Shown piece by piece: positions 49,257-58,109 of a DNA stretch of 64,000 nt. The notes under the pieces are model-generated. The model ran no database searches, had not been told where the DNA came from, and was given only the letters and a program-made list of their open reading frames with translations. The stretch is from contig NZ_CP020105.1 in assembly GCF_002067135.1 (NCBI RefSeq), forward strand, positions 3,348,001-3,412,000, in the 5' to 3' direction. Numbering within the stretch: the stretch's first letter is position 1; the number at the start of each line of letters is the position of its first letter. The DNA comes from Spirosoma rigui (lineage in GTDB: Bacteria; Bacteroidota; Bacteroidia; Cytophagales; Spirosomataceae). The position numbers and the translations under genes are program-made.

Positions 49257-49721
49257 TCAGCTTTGCTTTATCCGCCGGTCCATGCCCTCCACCGCAATGG
49301 CAAGATCAGTCGGGGCTTTTCGGTCATCATAGCCCACGTTCCGACCAGTCAGGATGCGCAACTGATCCGGCGGAATATCGACCAGCTTTTTTATCGTCGG
49401 TTTGAATGCCTGCCCGTTGTAATCATCCGAAATGCTACGCAGCATTTCGTTAAGCCGATTCATGCCGTCGCCTGCGTCAGTGATGATCACCAGATCCTGA
49501 CCCAACTGCCGGCATTGTCTGGAAAGAGCGGCAGCCTTCATTGCAACCCCCATGCCCAGGGAGCCTCCAATCACCTTTTCCTCCAGGGCTTGGCCCCAAG
49601 CCGCAGTGGCCGAAGTATCGGGTGGGCATTGATTCGGCCGTAGGCTGCGAAAGAATCGGGTTTGCCCTACCGCCATCGGGATAAGCCACAGCAGCAGAAG
49701 GGGAATGAACAGGTATTTCAT
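49257..49721 (-). CDS. Small secreted hypothetical protein between kinase and regulator genes
   Basis: 154 aa from ATG 49721 (MKYLFIPLLLLWLIPMAVGQ, a clean signal peptide). The mature part is helical: ALEEKVIGGSLGMGVAMKAAALSRQCRQLGQDLVIITDAGDGMNRLNEML (in outline), then a region with DIPPDQLRILTGRN. Two cysteines. It stands 45 bases after the kinase gene and 159 bases before the response regulator gene. It may be a periplasmic modulator of the kinase, but nothing in the sequence shows this. No family recognised. Confidence 0.7.
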   Translation of the reverse strand: MKYLFIPLLLLWLIPMAVGQTRFFRSLRPNQCPPDTSATAAWGQALEEKVIGGSLGMGVAMKAAALSRQCRQLGQDLVIITDAGDGMNRLNEMLRSISDDYNGQAFKPTIKKLVDIPPDQLRILTGRNVGYDDRKAPTDLAIAVEGMDRRIKQS

Positions 49722-49766
49722 ACGCACTTGGTTTAAACAGTTGCACGCGGAATGTGATCGGGTAGC

Positions 49767-51323
49767 TTACCAGTAGGTGAGGATCAGCGACGCGAAGTAA
49801 TCCTGCTCGGACTCCTGCATATCGTGTTGATAGCGACCGGGGTAAATCAGGTCCAACCGCTTACGAACGTTGTCCAGGCCCACACCGGGCTTGGCCACTT
49901 CGGGGTCATTGACGGCTTTGGCGTGCCGGGAATTGTGGACTTTAAGATACAGCCGGGTGTCGTCCAGTGTTAGGGTAATGTGTATCCACGAGTGGGCCCG
50001 GAAGCTGATGCCGTGCTTGAACGCGTTCTCGATAAAAGGCGTCAGCAGCATGGGAGCAATATACAGGGCACGGTTCGGCTCCTGAATCGTAACCTGAATA
50101 TCAATATCATGCGTCTCATCGATGCGCATCCGCTGGAGCTGGATGTAATTGCGCAGGTATTCGATTTCCTTGTCGAGCGGTATTCGGTCGAGGTTGTTCT
50201 CCTGCAGCATGAACCGCATCATATCGCCCAGTTTCTGAATGCCGTCGGCTGTTTTCTCGCTATTCTCATTCAGGGCCGTGGCATACAGGCTGTTGAGCGC
50301 GTTGAACAGAAAGTGCGGGTTGATCTGCGCCCGCAGGTTCGCCAGCTCGGCCGCTTTAGCCGACACTTCGGTCTTGAGCGCCGTTTGTTCGTTCGTCAAC
50401 AGGCGCCGGACATAGGCAATGGCGAAAGCCGTTGTCAGCACAATGGCCGAAAACGATATAATGGGGTCAAGCGCGTAGTAATAGAAGGTGGTAACGGCTC
50501 CCCACAGGATTGTTGTGGCCACGATAACGGTGAGCACGGTCGTGCCGATCAGGCTAACCAGCACCATCCGGGACAATCGGGATTCTGCAAAGAGGGGTAG
50601 AATAGACTGGTATATATATCCCTGAAGAACCAGGATCTGTAACAACATGCCGGACAGTAAAAGTGTATCACCGGAACCACCACGCCATAGCGTAACGGGC
50701 AGCGTACCGGTGAGCACGAAATTTGCCGTCAGCAGGCACAGACTGATCAGCAGCAGGTAATTGATGCGGGTAACGTGCTGCTCCGATTCCTGTTTAATTT
50801 TACGAACCAGCCGCTGGTAATACTGAAACGCCAGTTCATACAGCCCCACTAAAATGGCTAACCCAATCGTGTTGGCCAGCACGGTCCGCTTGCGGAAAAG
50901 CGAGTACACCTTCAGGCCAATCACGTCCCCAGCGGTGTTGTGCTGGTAGCGGACATAAAGCTTCAGGTACTGGTAGAGAAACACGCCAACCAGCAGCAGC
51001 CCGATTGATAAGCCCAGGTATAAACCTGCTTTCCGGTCGTTGGTCCGGTCCTGAATAAGCGGAAAGGCGTGGGCGTGAAATACGTACCCGGCCGCCAGCA
51101 ACAGGCCGATGCCGGCAATGAGCGGTACGTTGTTGTTCAGGATATGGTCGTAGGCAGCCAGGTTTCGACCGATCGTGGCCGCCGGTACGTTGCTGCGTTC
51201 GGCGGTCGTTATCATCCCGTCGAACCGGTTAGCTTCGTTCAGAAGGCGCCGGATCGTGTATAGAGTGGCCGTACCCAGTACAAAAATTAATTCATATCGT
51301 CGAAATACCTTCCAGTCGTGCAT
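49767..51323 (-). CDS. LytS-type sensor histidine kinase
   Basis: 518 aa from ATG 51323 (MHDWKVFRRYELIFVLGT). The frame is open to 51464, but the earlier residues are basic and unlikely. Eight or so hydrophobic segments fill the first 340 residues. A coiled linker leads to the His_kinase motif NLRAQINPHFLFNALNSLYATAL, with the phospho-acceptor His, and an ATP-binding domain with IAPMLLTPFIENAFKHGIS (N box) and GVGLDNVRKRL (G box). It forms a pair with the LytTR regulator. The TAGCTTTG box at 51344-51351 lies 20 bases before the ATG. The signal sensed is unknown. Confidence 0.93.
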   Translation of the reverse strand: MHDWKVFRRYELIFVLGTATLYTIRRLLNEANRFDGMITTAERSNVPAATIGRNLAAYDHILNNNVPLIAGIGLLLAAGYVFHAHAFPLIQDRTNDRKAGLYLGLSIGLLLVGVFLYQYLKLYVRYQHNTAGDVIGLKVYSLFRKRTVLANTIGLAILVGLYELAFQYYQRLVRKIKQESEQHVTRINYLLLISLCLLTANFVLTGTLPVTLWRGGSGDTLLLSGMLLQILVLQGYIYQSILPLFAESRLSRMVLVSLIGTTVLTVIVATTILWGAVTTFYYYALDPIISFSAIVLTTAFAIAYVRRLLTNEQTALKTEVSAKAAELANLRAQINPHFLFNALNSLYATALNENSEKTADGIQKLGDMMRFMLQENNLDRIPLDKEIEYLRNYIQLQRMRIDETHDIDIQVTIQEPNRALYIAPMLLTPFIENAFKHGISFRAHSWIHITLTLDDTRLYLKVHNSRHAKAVNDPEVAKPGVGLDNVRKRLDLIYPGRYQHDMQESEQDYFASLILTYW

Positions 51324-51343
51324 AACTCTGATTGATTGTTGAT

Positions 51344-51351
51344 CAAAGCTA
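51344..51351 (-). promoter_or_regulatory. Candidate -7 element of the kinase gene
   Basis: TAGCTTTG on the minus strand, 20 bases before the ATG at 51323. No TTG at the -33 distance. Confidence 0.45.
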
Positions 51352-51500
51352 TAGACCGGGACAAGGCGCGGGGAAAAAATGGGTTGAACTGGTTTGAAAA
51401 TGGGTCGAATCGGGTTGCGGGTCGAAAAAGAAGATGCAGCAGAGGGATGGAGACGGATGGCCACCGTTTATAGGTTGTCAGGTCCGGGCGGCTTTACGTA

Positions 51501-51547
51501 CCAAAAAGGGGTACTGAACCCGTAACTGGTTCAGTACCCCTTTTTGG
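51501..51547 (-). terminator. Rho-independent terminator of the aromatic/glycine-rich protein gene
   Basis: Perfect 20-bp arms (CCAAAAAGGGGTACTGAACC and its complement) with a 7-base loop. It begins 16 bases after the stop codon. The A/T ends give T-tracts on both strands, though the opposite strand has no gene here. Confidence 0.9.
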
Positions 51548-51563
51548 GCATATTTAGGCTGTC

Positions 51564-52922
51564 TTACCGATGGCCACCGCGGAAGCCGCCACCACTGTGG
51601 AAGCCACCCGCCCCGCCGAAAGTGCGCATCCCGCCGTAGCTGGTACCACCCCACGACTGCATCCGGCCAGCCCCGGCGCTCGCGTTCGGATAGCGGCTCA
51701 GGGGAGATGCCATTCGGATACCGCTGTTGGTTCGAACGTAGGGCCGGGTGTTGGAAAGCCCGCTGGCGCGGCCCCCACTTACGGTATAGGCCGGATTGAA
51801 CGCCCGGTGAGCCGCCGACATAAAGCCGGCGTTACCCGGTGTCCAGTATCGATGCTGACCAATGGTGCGTCCGTAATAGGTATTGAAGCGATTGTACAGG
51901 TGCGGATACGCGTAGTAGCCGCCGTTAAAAAACCAGTTCGAGAAGCCGATCGATGGCAGGCCATAGACCATGAAATTGCCCCCCAGCCCGTAAGCAAAGC
52001 CGGATCCATACCACCAGGCCGATGGATACCAGAGCGGAGCGCCGTACCACCCTGGGTACCCAAACCAGAACGAATAGGGGTTCTGATAAGCATAGGTGTT
52101 GGTGGGCCAGGCCGGATTTGGGTTAATACTGGTGTTATAGCCATTTGCCCGGGCGTAGTCCCGACCAGCCTGCTGCAACTCCTGCCGGGCCTGCGGGTCC
52201 TGATCGAGTTCCCGTTGGTACTCGGCCATTTCCTGCTGGTTCTGAGCCGTTACTGTGTCGTGCAACGTATTCAGGTTCTGCGTTACTCCGGCCGGGTCTG
52301 CCTGAAAAGCCTGACCTAGCTGAGCCGTTTTGTCGATCTGCTGGGTCAGCAGCGACATCACATCGGGCATGCCGATCAACTGGCGGAAGGCTGCCTGCGT
52401 GGGCAGGTCGAGTGGAGCGATCAGGTTGTCGAATGCCTGTCCGGCCTGCTGATTGAGATTATCGACCTGAACCAGGTCGGCATGGTGATGACGGTAGAGT
52501 TTCCAGGCTGTTTCCTGTAAATCAGTCGGCAGGGCTTTGGTAACTGCCTGAACCGACGACTGATTCGTGTTGGCCGGCAACGTAGCCAGCGTGTGCATGA
52601 TGTCGGGGAAGCGGGCAATATCGTAGAACCAGCCCTGTTTGGTTTGCCCGAACGATTCGATCAGGTTGATAAAGGCATCCTGACTGTCGCCCTGTTGCTG
52701 CGCGATACGGGCTAATACGTTGGGTTGCTGGCTGGCCAGCAGGATAGCATGACGGACATCGTCACGGTAAGGCGCAATAGCAGAAACGAGGGTCGAGTCG
52801 GAGAAAGCCGGTAGGCGGTTGTCTTCAGGCGTCTGAGCGAGCGTTGATTGCCCTTGCGCGAACAGTAATCCCAGGCCCAGCACAAGGGCCGTAGCGGATG
52901 GGAAGTTTTTGAACGCGTTCAT
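51564..52922 (-). CDS. Secreted hypothetical protein with aromatic/glycine-rich C-terminal half
   Basis: 452 aa. Signal peptide ends near residue 29 (LLFAQGQSTLAQ). Residues 40-265 are helical and Q-rich (SAIAPYRDDVRHAILLASQQPNVLARIAQQQ), with a pattern loosely like DUF3300. From about 270 on the protein is dense in Y, W, F, G and N (NPYSFWFGYPGWYGAPLWYPSAWWYGSGFAYGLGG in outline) and ends in HSGGGFRGGHR. Such tails suggest a surface-exposed or matrix protein. No cysteines in the mature part. It stands alone between the kinase and the permease genes and is closed by a strong terminator. Confidence 0.82.
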   Translation of the reverse strand: MNAFKNFPSATALVLGLGLLFAQGQSTLAQTPEDNRLPAFSDSTLVSAIAPYRDDVRHAILLASQQPNVLARIAQQQGDSQDAFINLIESFGQTKQGWFYDIARFPDIMHTLATLPANTNQSSVQAVTKALPTDLQETAWKLYRHHHADLVQVDNLNQQAGQAFDNLIAPLDLPTQAAFRQLIGMPDVMSLLTQQIDKTAQLGQAFQADPAGVTQNLNTLHDTVTAQNQQEMAEYQRELDQDPQARQELQQAGRDYARANGYNTSINPNPAWPTNTYAYQNPYSFWFGYPGWYGAPLWYPSAWWYGSGFAYGLGGNFMVYGLPSIGFSNWFFNGGYYAYPHLYNRFNTYYGRTIGQHRYWTPGNAGFMSAAHRAFNPAYTVSGGRASGLSNTRPYVRTNSGIRMASPLSRYPNASAGAGRMQSWGGTSYGGMRTFGGAGGFHSGGGFRGGHR

Positions 52923-53107
52923 GAGTGAAACCTTGGTTTAATAGGTGGTCCTGCGCCAGCCCGGCACCTGGCTCCGTCAAGCCGGAAAGGGGCTGTCAGG
53001 CTGTCTTGGCGGCTATAGTACTAACAAACAGAGACCTGTTTATGGTGTAATAGCCCGGTTAATCGTTGATTAAAAAGCCGGTCATTGCCTGGGTGAACGA
53101 CCAGCTT
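52923..53107. other. Gap between permease and secreted-protein genes
   Basis: 185 bases without a gene and without a convincing promoter box or terminator. Confidence 0.4.
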
Positions 53108-55504
53108 CTACTCCGTTCGCAGCGATTTGACGGGGTCCATCAGGGCGGCTTTGATGCTCTGGACGCTCACCGTCAGCAGGGCAATACTCACCGCCAGTAC
53201 ACCCGACAGCGCAAACACCCACCAGCTGATGTTGATGCGGTAGACGAAGTCGTTCAGCCACTGGCTCATGGCGTACCAGGCAATGGGCGTAGCCACGACA
53301 CTAGCGATGATGACCAGCCGGATAAAATCGATACTGAGCAGGGCAACGATGCTGGTAACCGATGCACCCAGCACCTTTCGGATGCCAATTTCCCTGGTAC
53401 GCTGCAGCACAACATGCGACACCAGCCCGTACAGACCCAGGCAGCAGATCAGGATAGCGATGCCGGTGAAGGTGTTGATCAGGCGGGCAGTCAGGGTTTC
53501 GGTTTCGTAGAACGTAGCGACCTGATCCCCGAAGAACTCGTACTCGAATACCTCGTTGGGGTATAGCTGCTGCCAGGTTTCGCGAATCCGCTGGAGCGTC
53601 CGGCCTGGGTCATGCCCCGACACCCGGATACTGGCCCGGGCGTACCAGTCGGCGTAGCTGGCAATGAAACAGGGACCGATGGGCTCGTGCAGCGATTTCT
53701 CGTGGAAATCCTTCACGACACCCACAATGGGCATGGGTGATCCCGATAAGTGGTACTGCAGCTTTTTGCCCAGCACCTGCTTTGGGTCGCGGAAGCCCAA
53801 CTGGTGCAGGAGGGTTTCGTTGATCACATACTCCCGGATGGTATCGCTCGGCATGAGGTTGCGCCCGGCAACCAGCTGCAGACCGTAAGTACCCAGAAAC
53901 TCTGCATCGGCCAGCCGGTCGCGGATGGGGAAGAGGGCCCAGTCCGGGCTGCCGTTGAACTTAAACGACCCGCCAAACAACTGGCTGCTGGCGGGGGGGC
54001 GGTGGCTGAAGCTGACCGATCGGATGTCGGGGTAGGGCGTCAGCTGCTGCCGAAAAGCCTCCCGGGTCGACTTCTGCTTGTTGGGTATCCGGACGATAAC
54101 GATGTTGTCTTTCCGGTAGCCCAGATCCGTTTGCTGGATGTATTGCATCTGGTTGGCAACCACCAGGGCGCCAATGATGAGCACCTGACAGGTCACAAAC
54201 TGCGCCACAACCAGCACCCGCCGTAGGCTGAAGCCGCCCACTGCCGTAGCCGTAAGGCTCCCCCGCAGTGCTGCCGAAGGAGAAAAGCCGGCCAGCACCA
54301 GCGACGGATAACCACCCGCCAGCAACACAACGCCCCCGAGCAGTAGTCCGATAAAGCACATCGTGGCCCGGTCAAACCGAAGCGCCAGATCTAGCTGTAC
54401 CCAGTTGTTGAACAACGGAAGAAACGTGACCACGAGGACCAGTGCCAGGCCAGCGGCCAGGATCGTAACCAGGCTTGTTTCGAGCAGAAACTGGTAAATG
54501 AGCTGATGGTGCGAGCTGCCCAGCGTTTTCCGGATGCCCACTTCCTTGCTGCGTCGTAATGCCTGAACGGTACTCAGGTTGACGAAATTAATGCAGGCGG
54601 CTCCAACCAGCAGCAGCCCGATGATCCCCAGCGACCAGAGCAACGACTGCCGGATGGCGCCACCGCCCCGCGCTACGTCGAAGTGAAGTTCCCGTAAGGG
54701 CTGCGCGTGGAACCGGAAGAATTTGGCGTCGGCCCCGTACTGTTTCTTCGCCAGCGCGACGAACGATTGGTCGAGGGCAGCGGCCGACGCCGGATTTTTG
54801 AGGGTGACATACACCCGATTGGTGCTATTGAGTTGCCACCAGTTCGTTGCGTCGTAGGTCGGATCGAACTGCCGGAGGGTTGCCAGCGACAGGAACAGGC
54901 CCAGGTTGGTATCGGTTGGCGCGGGCGGATCGGCCACCAGGCCCGTAACGGTTGCGTCGAGTTTATTATTCAGCGTGATGGTGCGCCCCATCGGGTCAGC
55001 ACTTCCGAAGTATTTCTGTGCCTGTGAACGGGTTAACACAACACTGTTCGGGTCGCGGAGAGCGGTTTTTGGGTTGCCCGCCAGCCAGGTATAGCTCAGT
55101 ATGTCAAACCAGGCGGGCTCGGTCAGGCCCGTACCGGAATGCTCCAGAAAACGGGTGACCAACCCGCTCCCCGACTCTTTGATACCAACGGTCAGCTCCC
55201 GGTTCATCATCAGAAAAGCCGCCTGATCCACCTGCGAATACTGACTGCGTAAAGTCTGCGCCATGGGCAGGGGGGCCTCTGGATTGTATTCGATGGACCC
55301 GTCGGCCAGATACAGATCGGTGTCGATCCGGAAGATGCGGTCATCATGGACATGGTACTGGTCGGTACTCAGGTGGTGCCTGAGGAACAGAAAAATGAGT
55401 AAGGCTCCCGCCATACCAACCGACAGGCCGAGAGTATTAAGAAGGGTATAACTACGTTGGGTAGCCAGATTCCGCCAGGCAATTTTGAGGTAGTTTGTAA
55501 GCAT
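53108..55504 (-). CDS. MacB/FtsX-type ABC transporter permease (third of three tandem copies)
   Basis: 798 aa. N-terminus MLTNYLKIAWRNLATQRSYTLLNTLGLSVGMAGALLIFLFL is the standard MacB_PCD start: first membrane helix, then a periplasmic domain (about 40-270), three membrane helices (about 280-420), a second periplasmic domain and four C-terminal helices. It ends SIKAALMDPVKSLRTE. No ATPase gene is near; such eight-helix fused permeases are common orphans in Cytophagales and use unlinked ATPases. Its last 60 residues nearly match those of the permease at 58110-60467. The role is mechanotransmission or export of an envelope substrate; unknown. Confidence 0.93.
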   Translation of the reverse strand: MLTNYLKIAWRNLATQRSYTLLNTLGLSVGMAGALLIFLFLRHHLSTDQYHVHDDRIFRIDTDLYLADGSIEYNPEAPLPMAQTLRSQYSQVDQAAFLMMNRELTVGIKESGSGLVTRFLEHSGTGLTEPAWFDILSYTWLAGNPKTALRDPNSVVLTRSQAQKYFGSADPMGRTITLNNKLDATVTGLVADPPAPTDTNLGLFLSLATLRQFDPTYDATNWWQLNSTNRVYVTLKNPASAAALDQSFVALAKKQYGADAKFFRFHAQPLRELHFDVARGGGAIRQSLLWSLGIIGLLLVGAACINFVNLSTVQALRRSKEVGIRKTLGSSHHQLIYQFLLETSLVTILAAGLALVLVVTFLPLFNNWVQLDLALRFDRATMCFIGLLLGGVVLLAGGYPSLVLAGFSPSAALRGSLTATAVGGFSLRRVLVVAQFVTCQVLIIGALVVANQMQYIQQTDLGYRKDNIVIVRIPNKQKSTREAFRQQLTPYPDIRSVSFSHRPPASSQLFGGSFKFNGSPDWALFPIRDRLADAEFLGTYGLQLVAGRNLMPSDTIREYVINETLLHQLGFRDPKQVLGKKLQYHLSGSPMPIVGVVKDFHEKSLHEPIGPCFIASYADWYARASIRVSGHDPGRTLQRIRETWQQLYPNEVFEYEFFGDQVATFYETETLTARLINTFTGIAILICCLGLYGLVSHVVLQRTREIGIRKVLGASVTSIVALLSIDFIRLVIIASVVATPIAWYAMSQWLNDFVYRINISWWVFALSGVLAVSIALLTVSVQSIKAALMDPVKSLRTE

Positions 55505-55587
55505 AGAATGTCCGTACCGATTTGCCGGTCAAGGTACGGACATTACTTACAGCCAGACTGTTAAAAAAGTATAACGGGCGTGTGCCT

Positions 55588-58008
55588 TTATTCGCTGCGC
55601 AAGGAGTTGACGGGGTCCATCAGGGCAGCTTTGATGGTCTGAAAGCTGACCGTCAACAGAGCAATGGCGAGAACGGCGACAAAAGGCATGACGAAGAGCC
55701 AGCCCGTCAGGTCGGCCCGGAAGGCGTAACTCTCCCGCCAGCGGGTGACCGCAAACCAGGCCAGGGGTGTGGCAATGGCAAACGCAATAACAACCAGCAC
55801 GGCAAACTCCTGGTAGAGCAGCGTCAGAATCTCGCTCATCGAAGCGCCCAGCACTTTCCGAATGCCAATCTCCTTCGTGCGCTGCGTGGTCGTGAATGAT
55901 GCCAGCCCGAACAAACCCAGACAGGCAACCAGAATGGCCAGCCCTGTAAAGAAGCCAAAGACCTGCCCGAACCGCTGATCGGCCCGGTACTGATCGGCGA
56001 AGTGCGCGTCCAGAAAGAAGTAGTCAAAGGGGTTACCGGGGAAGAACTCGTTCCAGGCTGTCCGAATGGTGGTGATGCTCCGGTCGGCCTCGGCGGGGGC
56101 TATCTTTACCGAGAAGTAGCCACGAACGTTGGGGATGAGCCGGAGAATGAGCGGTTCATAGGCTTCCCGCAGGGACTGCTGGTGGAAGTTGTCCACGACG
56201 CCGACGATGGTGAAGGTTTCGCCCCAGAAGTCGATTTCTTTGCCAATGGCTTCTTTGGGTTGCCGAAATCCCAGCTGCTGAACCGCCATCTTGTTGAAAA
56301 CAACCGCCTTCGGATCGGTGCCGAAGTCGCGGGCGAAATTGCGGCCCGCCAGCAGCCGCAGTCCATAGGCATCGAGGTACTCGTAGTCGACGCCAATAAT
56401 GCGGTATTGCTTTCCCTTACTTTCGTAGGTGCCCTTTATCCGGATACCCCCGGCGTTCCAGCCTACGGCGTCGCCCGGTATCGACGTTGACGCGGTAATG
56501 CTCTTGATGGCCGACTGCCGTGACACCTCGTCTTTGAAGGCCTTCATTTGTTGCAGGTGAGTCGAATCGTTGCTGATGATGGGTGGCCGGATCACCAGCG
56601 TCTGGTCGATGGACAGGCCCAGCGATTGCTGCCGCATAAAGGCGATCTGCCGGAAAACGGCCATCGTGCCCACCAGTAAAAACAACGACGCTACGAACTG
56701 GAAAACGACCAGTCCTTTGCGGAGCAGGATGCCCTGCCGCGTGTTTACCATCCGGCCCTTCAGCACCGTAACCGGCCGGAAGCCCGACAGCACGACGGCG
56801 GGGTACAAACCCGAGAAGAAAACACCCACGACAAACAGAATCGTCAGGGCCAGCCAGAACCGGCCACTCCCCAGCAGTGAAAGCGACAGTTGCTGCCCCG
56901 ACAGGTTGTTGAACACCGGAATTGTGATCAGCACCAGTACCAGGGCGAGTAGAACAGCCAGTCCGTTGAGCAGGAACGACTCCAGCATGAACTGACCCAT
57001 GAGCTGGCTCCGCTGCGAACCAACTGCCTTGCGAACGCCTACTTCCCGGGCGCGGCTGATGGCTCGCGCCGTGGCCAGATTGACGTAGTTGACCCAGGCA
57101 ATGATGACGATGAAGAACGCAATGGCCAGCAGCAGGTACACGGTTTTACCGTCGCCGTTGGGTTCTGTCTCGCCAATGTAGTGCGAGTACAGGTGTATGT
57201 CGCGCAAGGGCTGGAGCGTATAGACAGCCGCCGAATGATATTTCTTATGGTCGGTCCCGGACAGCCGGTCAACAACCGCCGGGAACTTGGCTTCGAGTGC
57301 CTGCGGATTGGTGCCCGGACGGAGCAGGAGGTAAGTCAGGCAGCCGTCCCATAGCCAGGCCGTTTCGGGGTTGTTGTCCGGCCCCATTCTGTTGACAAAC
57401 GTAGCGTAGGACTGGAGCAGATCGGCTTTTAGGTGGGAATTAACCCCAAAATCTTTGTAGACTGCGGTTACTTTGACTACCTGCTCCCGGTTGATACGGA
57501 AGGTTTTGCCCAGCGGGCTGGCCGTTCCGAACAGCTTCCGGGCTACTGATTCGGACAGGGCGACGGTATTCGGCTCGCGCAGTGCAGTGCGGGCATCACC
57601 CGCGACCAGCGGGTAGGAAAATACGCTGAAGAAGGCCGGACTGGCGTAGTAGACCTTTTCGATTTTGAGTTGTTCGCCATCGGGCGCGGCTGCTACTACC
57701 GATCCGGTTCCGACGACCTTGACGTATTCTTCAATTTCGTTGTACGCATCCTTGAATGCATTACCGGCTGCGTAGGCCCCGGAAACCCATTCGGTACTGA
57801 GCTTGCCTTCGTCGTAGCGGTCTTGCCTGATGCGGTAGATCCGGTCGCCCTTGCTGTGGAAATTGTCGTAGCTCAGTTCGAATGCTACGTACTGCAGAAT
57901 GAGCAGGCAGGCGGCCATACCAATGGCCAGCCCGATGATGTTGATGGCGGAGAAGACTTTGTGCCGGAGCAGATTCCGCCAGGCAACTTTGAGATAGTTT
58001 TTAAACAT
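55588..58008 (-). CDS. MacB/FtsX-type ABC transporter permease (second of three tandem copies)
   Basis: 806 aa from ATG 58008 (MFKNYLKVAWRNLLRHKVFSAINIIGLAIGMAACLLIL). The frame is open to 58224, but that stretch is proline- and arginine-rich and lies in the intergenic gap. Same plan as its neighbours: two periplasmic domains, eight membrane helices, LATARAISRAREVGVRKAVGS before the second helix group and TKEIGIRKVLGAS near the end. It finishes with TIKAALMDPVNSLRSE. It is the most divergent of the three in its C-terminal helices (FAVTRWRESYAFRADLTGW). Lies 83 bases before the next permease gene. Confidence 0.93.
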   Translation of the reverse strand: MFKNYLKVAWRNLLRHKVFSAINIIGLAIGMAACLLILQYVAFELSYDNFHSKGDRIYRIRQDRYDEGKLSTEWVSGAYAAGNAFKDAYNEIEEYVKVVGTGSVVAAAPDGEQLKIEKVYYASPAFFSVFSYPLVAGDARTALREPNTVALSESVARKLFGTASPLGKTFRINREQVVKVTAVYKDFGVNSHLKADLLQSYATFVNRMGPDNNPETAWLWDGCLTYLLLRPGTNPQALEAKFPAVVDRLSGTDHKKYHSAAVYTLQPLRDIHLYSHYIGETEPNGDGKTVYLLLAIAFFIVIIAWVNYVNLATARAISRAREVGVRKAVGSQRSQLMGQFMLESFLLNGLAVLLALVLVLITIPVFNNLSGQQLSLSLLGSGRFWLALTILFVVGVFFSGLYPAVVLSGFRPVTVLKGRMVNTRQGILLRKGLVVFQFVASLFLLVGTMAVFRQIAFMRQQSLGLSIDQTLVIRPPIISNDSTHLQQMKAFKDEVSRQSAIKSITASTSIPGDAVGWNAGGIRIKGTYESKGKQYRIIGVDYEYLDAYGLRLLAGRNFARDFGTDPKAVVFNKMAVQQLGFRQPKEAIGKEIDFWGETFTIVGVVDNFHQQSLREAYEPLILRLIPNVRGYFSVKIAPAEADRSITTIRTAWNEFFPGNPFDYFFLDAHFADQYRADQRFGQVFGFFTGLAILVACLGLFGLASFTTTQRTKEIGIRKVLGASMSEILTLLYQEFAVLVVIAFAIATPLAWFAVTRWRESYAFRADLTGWLFVMPFVAVLAIALLTVSFQTIKAALMDPVNSLRSE

Positions 58009-58109
58009 GGTTGTAAGAATGAAAGTAGCAGGAGGAGGGAAAAGGAACGCGTGGGTGCTGAGGGAGGATGGAATTGGCGTCAGCAATCCCGTTCGAGCCC
58101 TTTCTTCCC

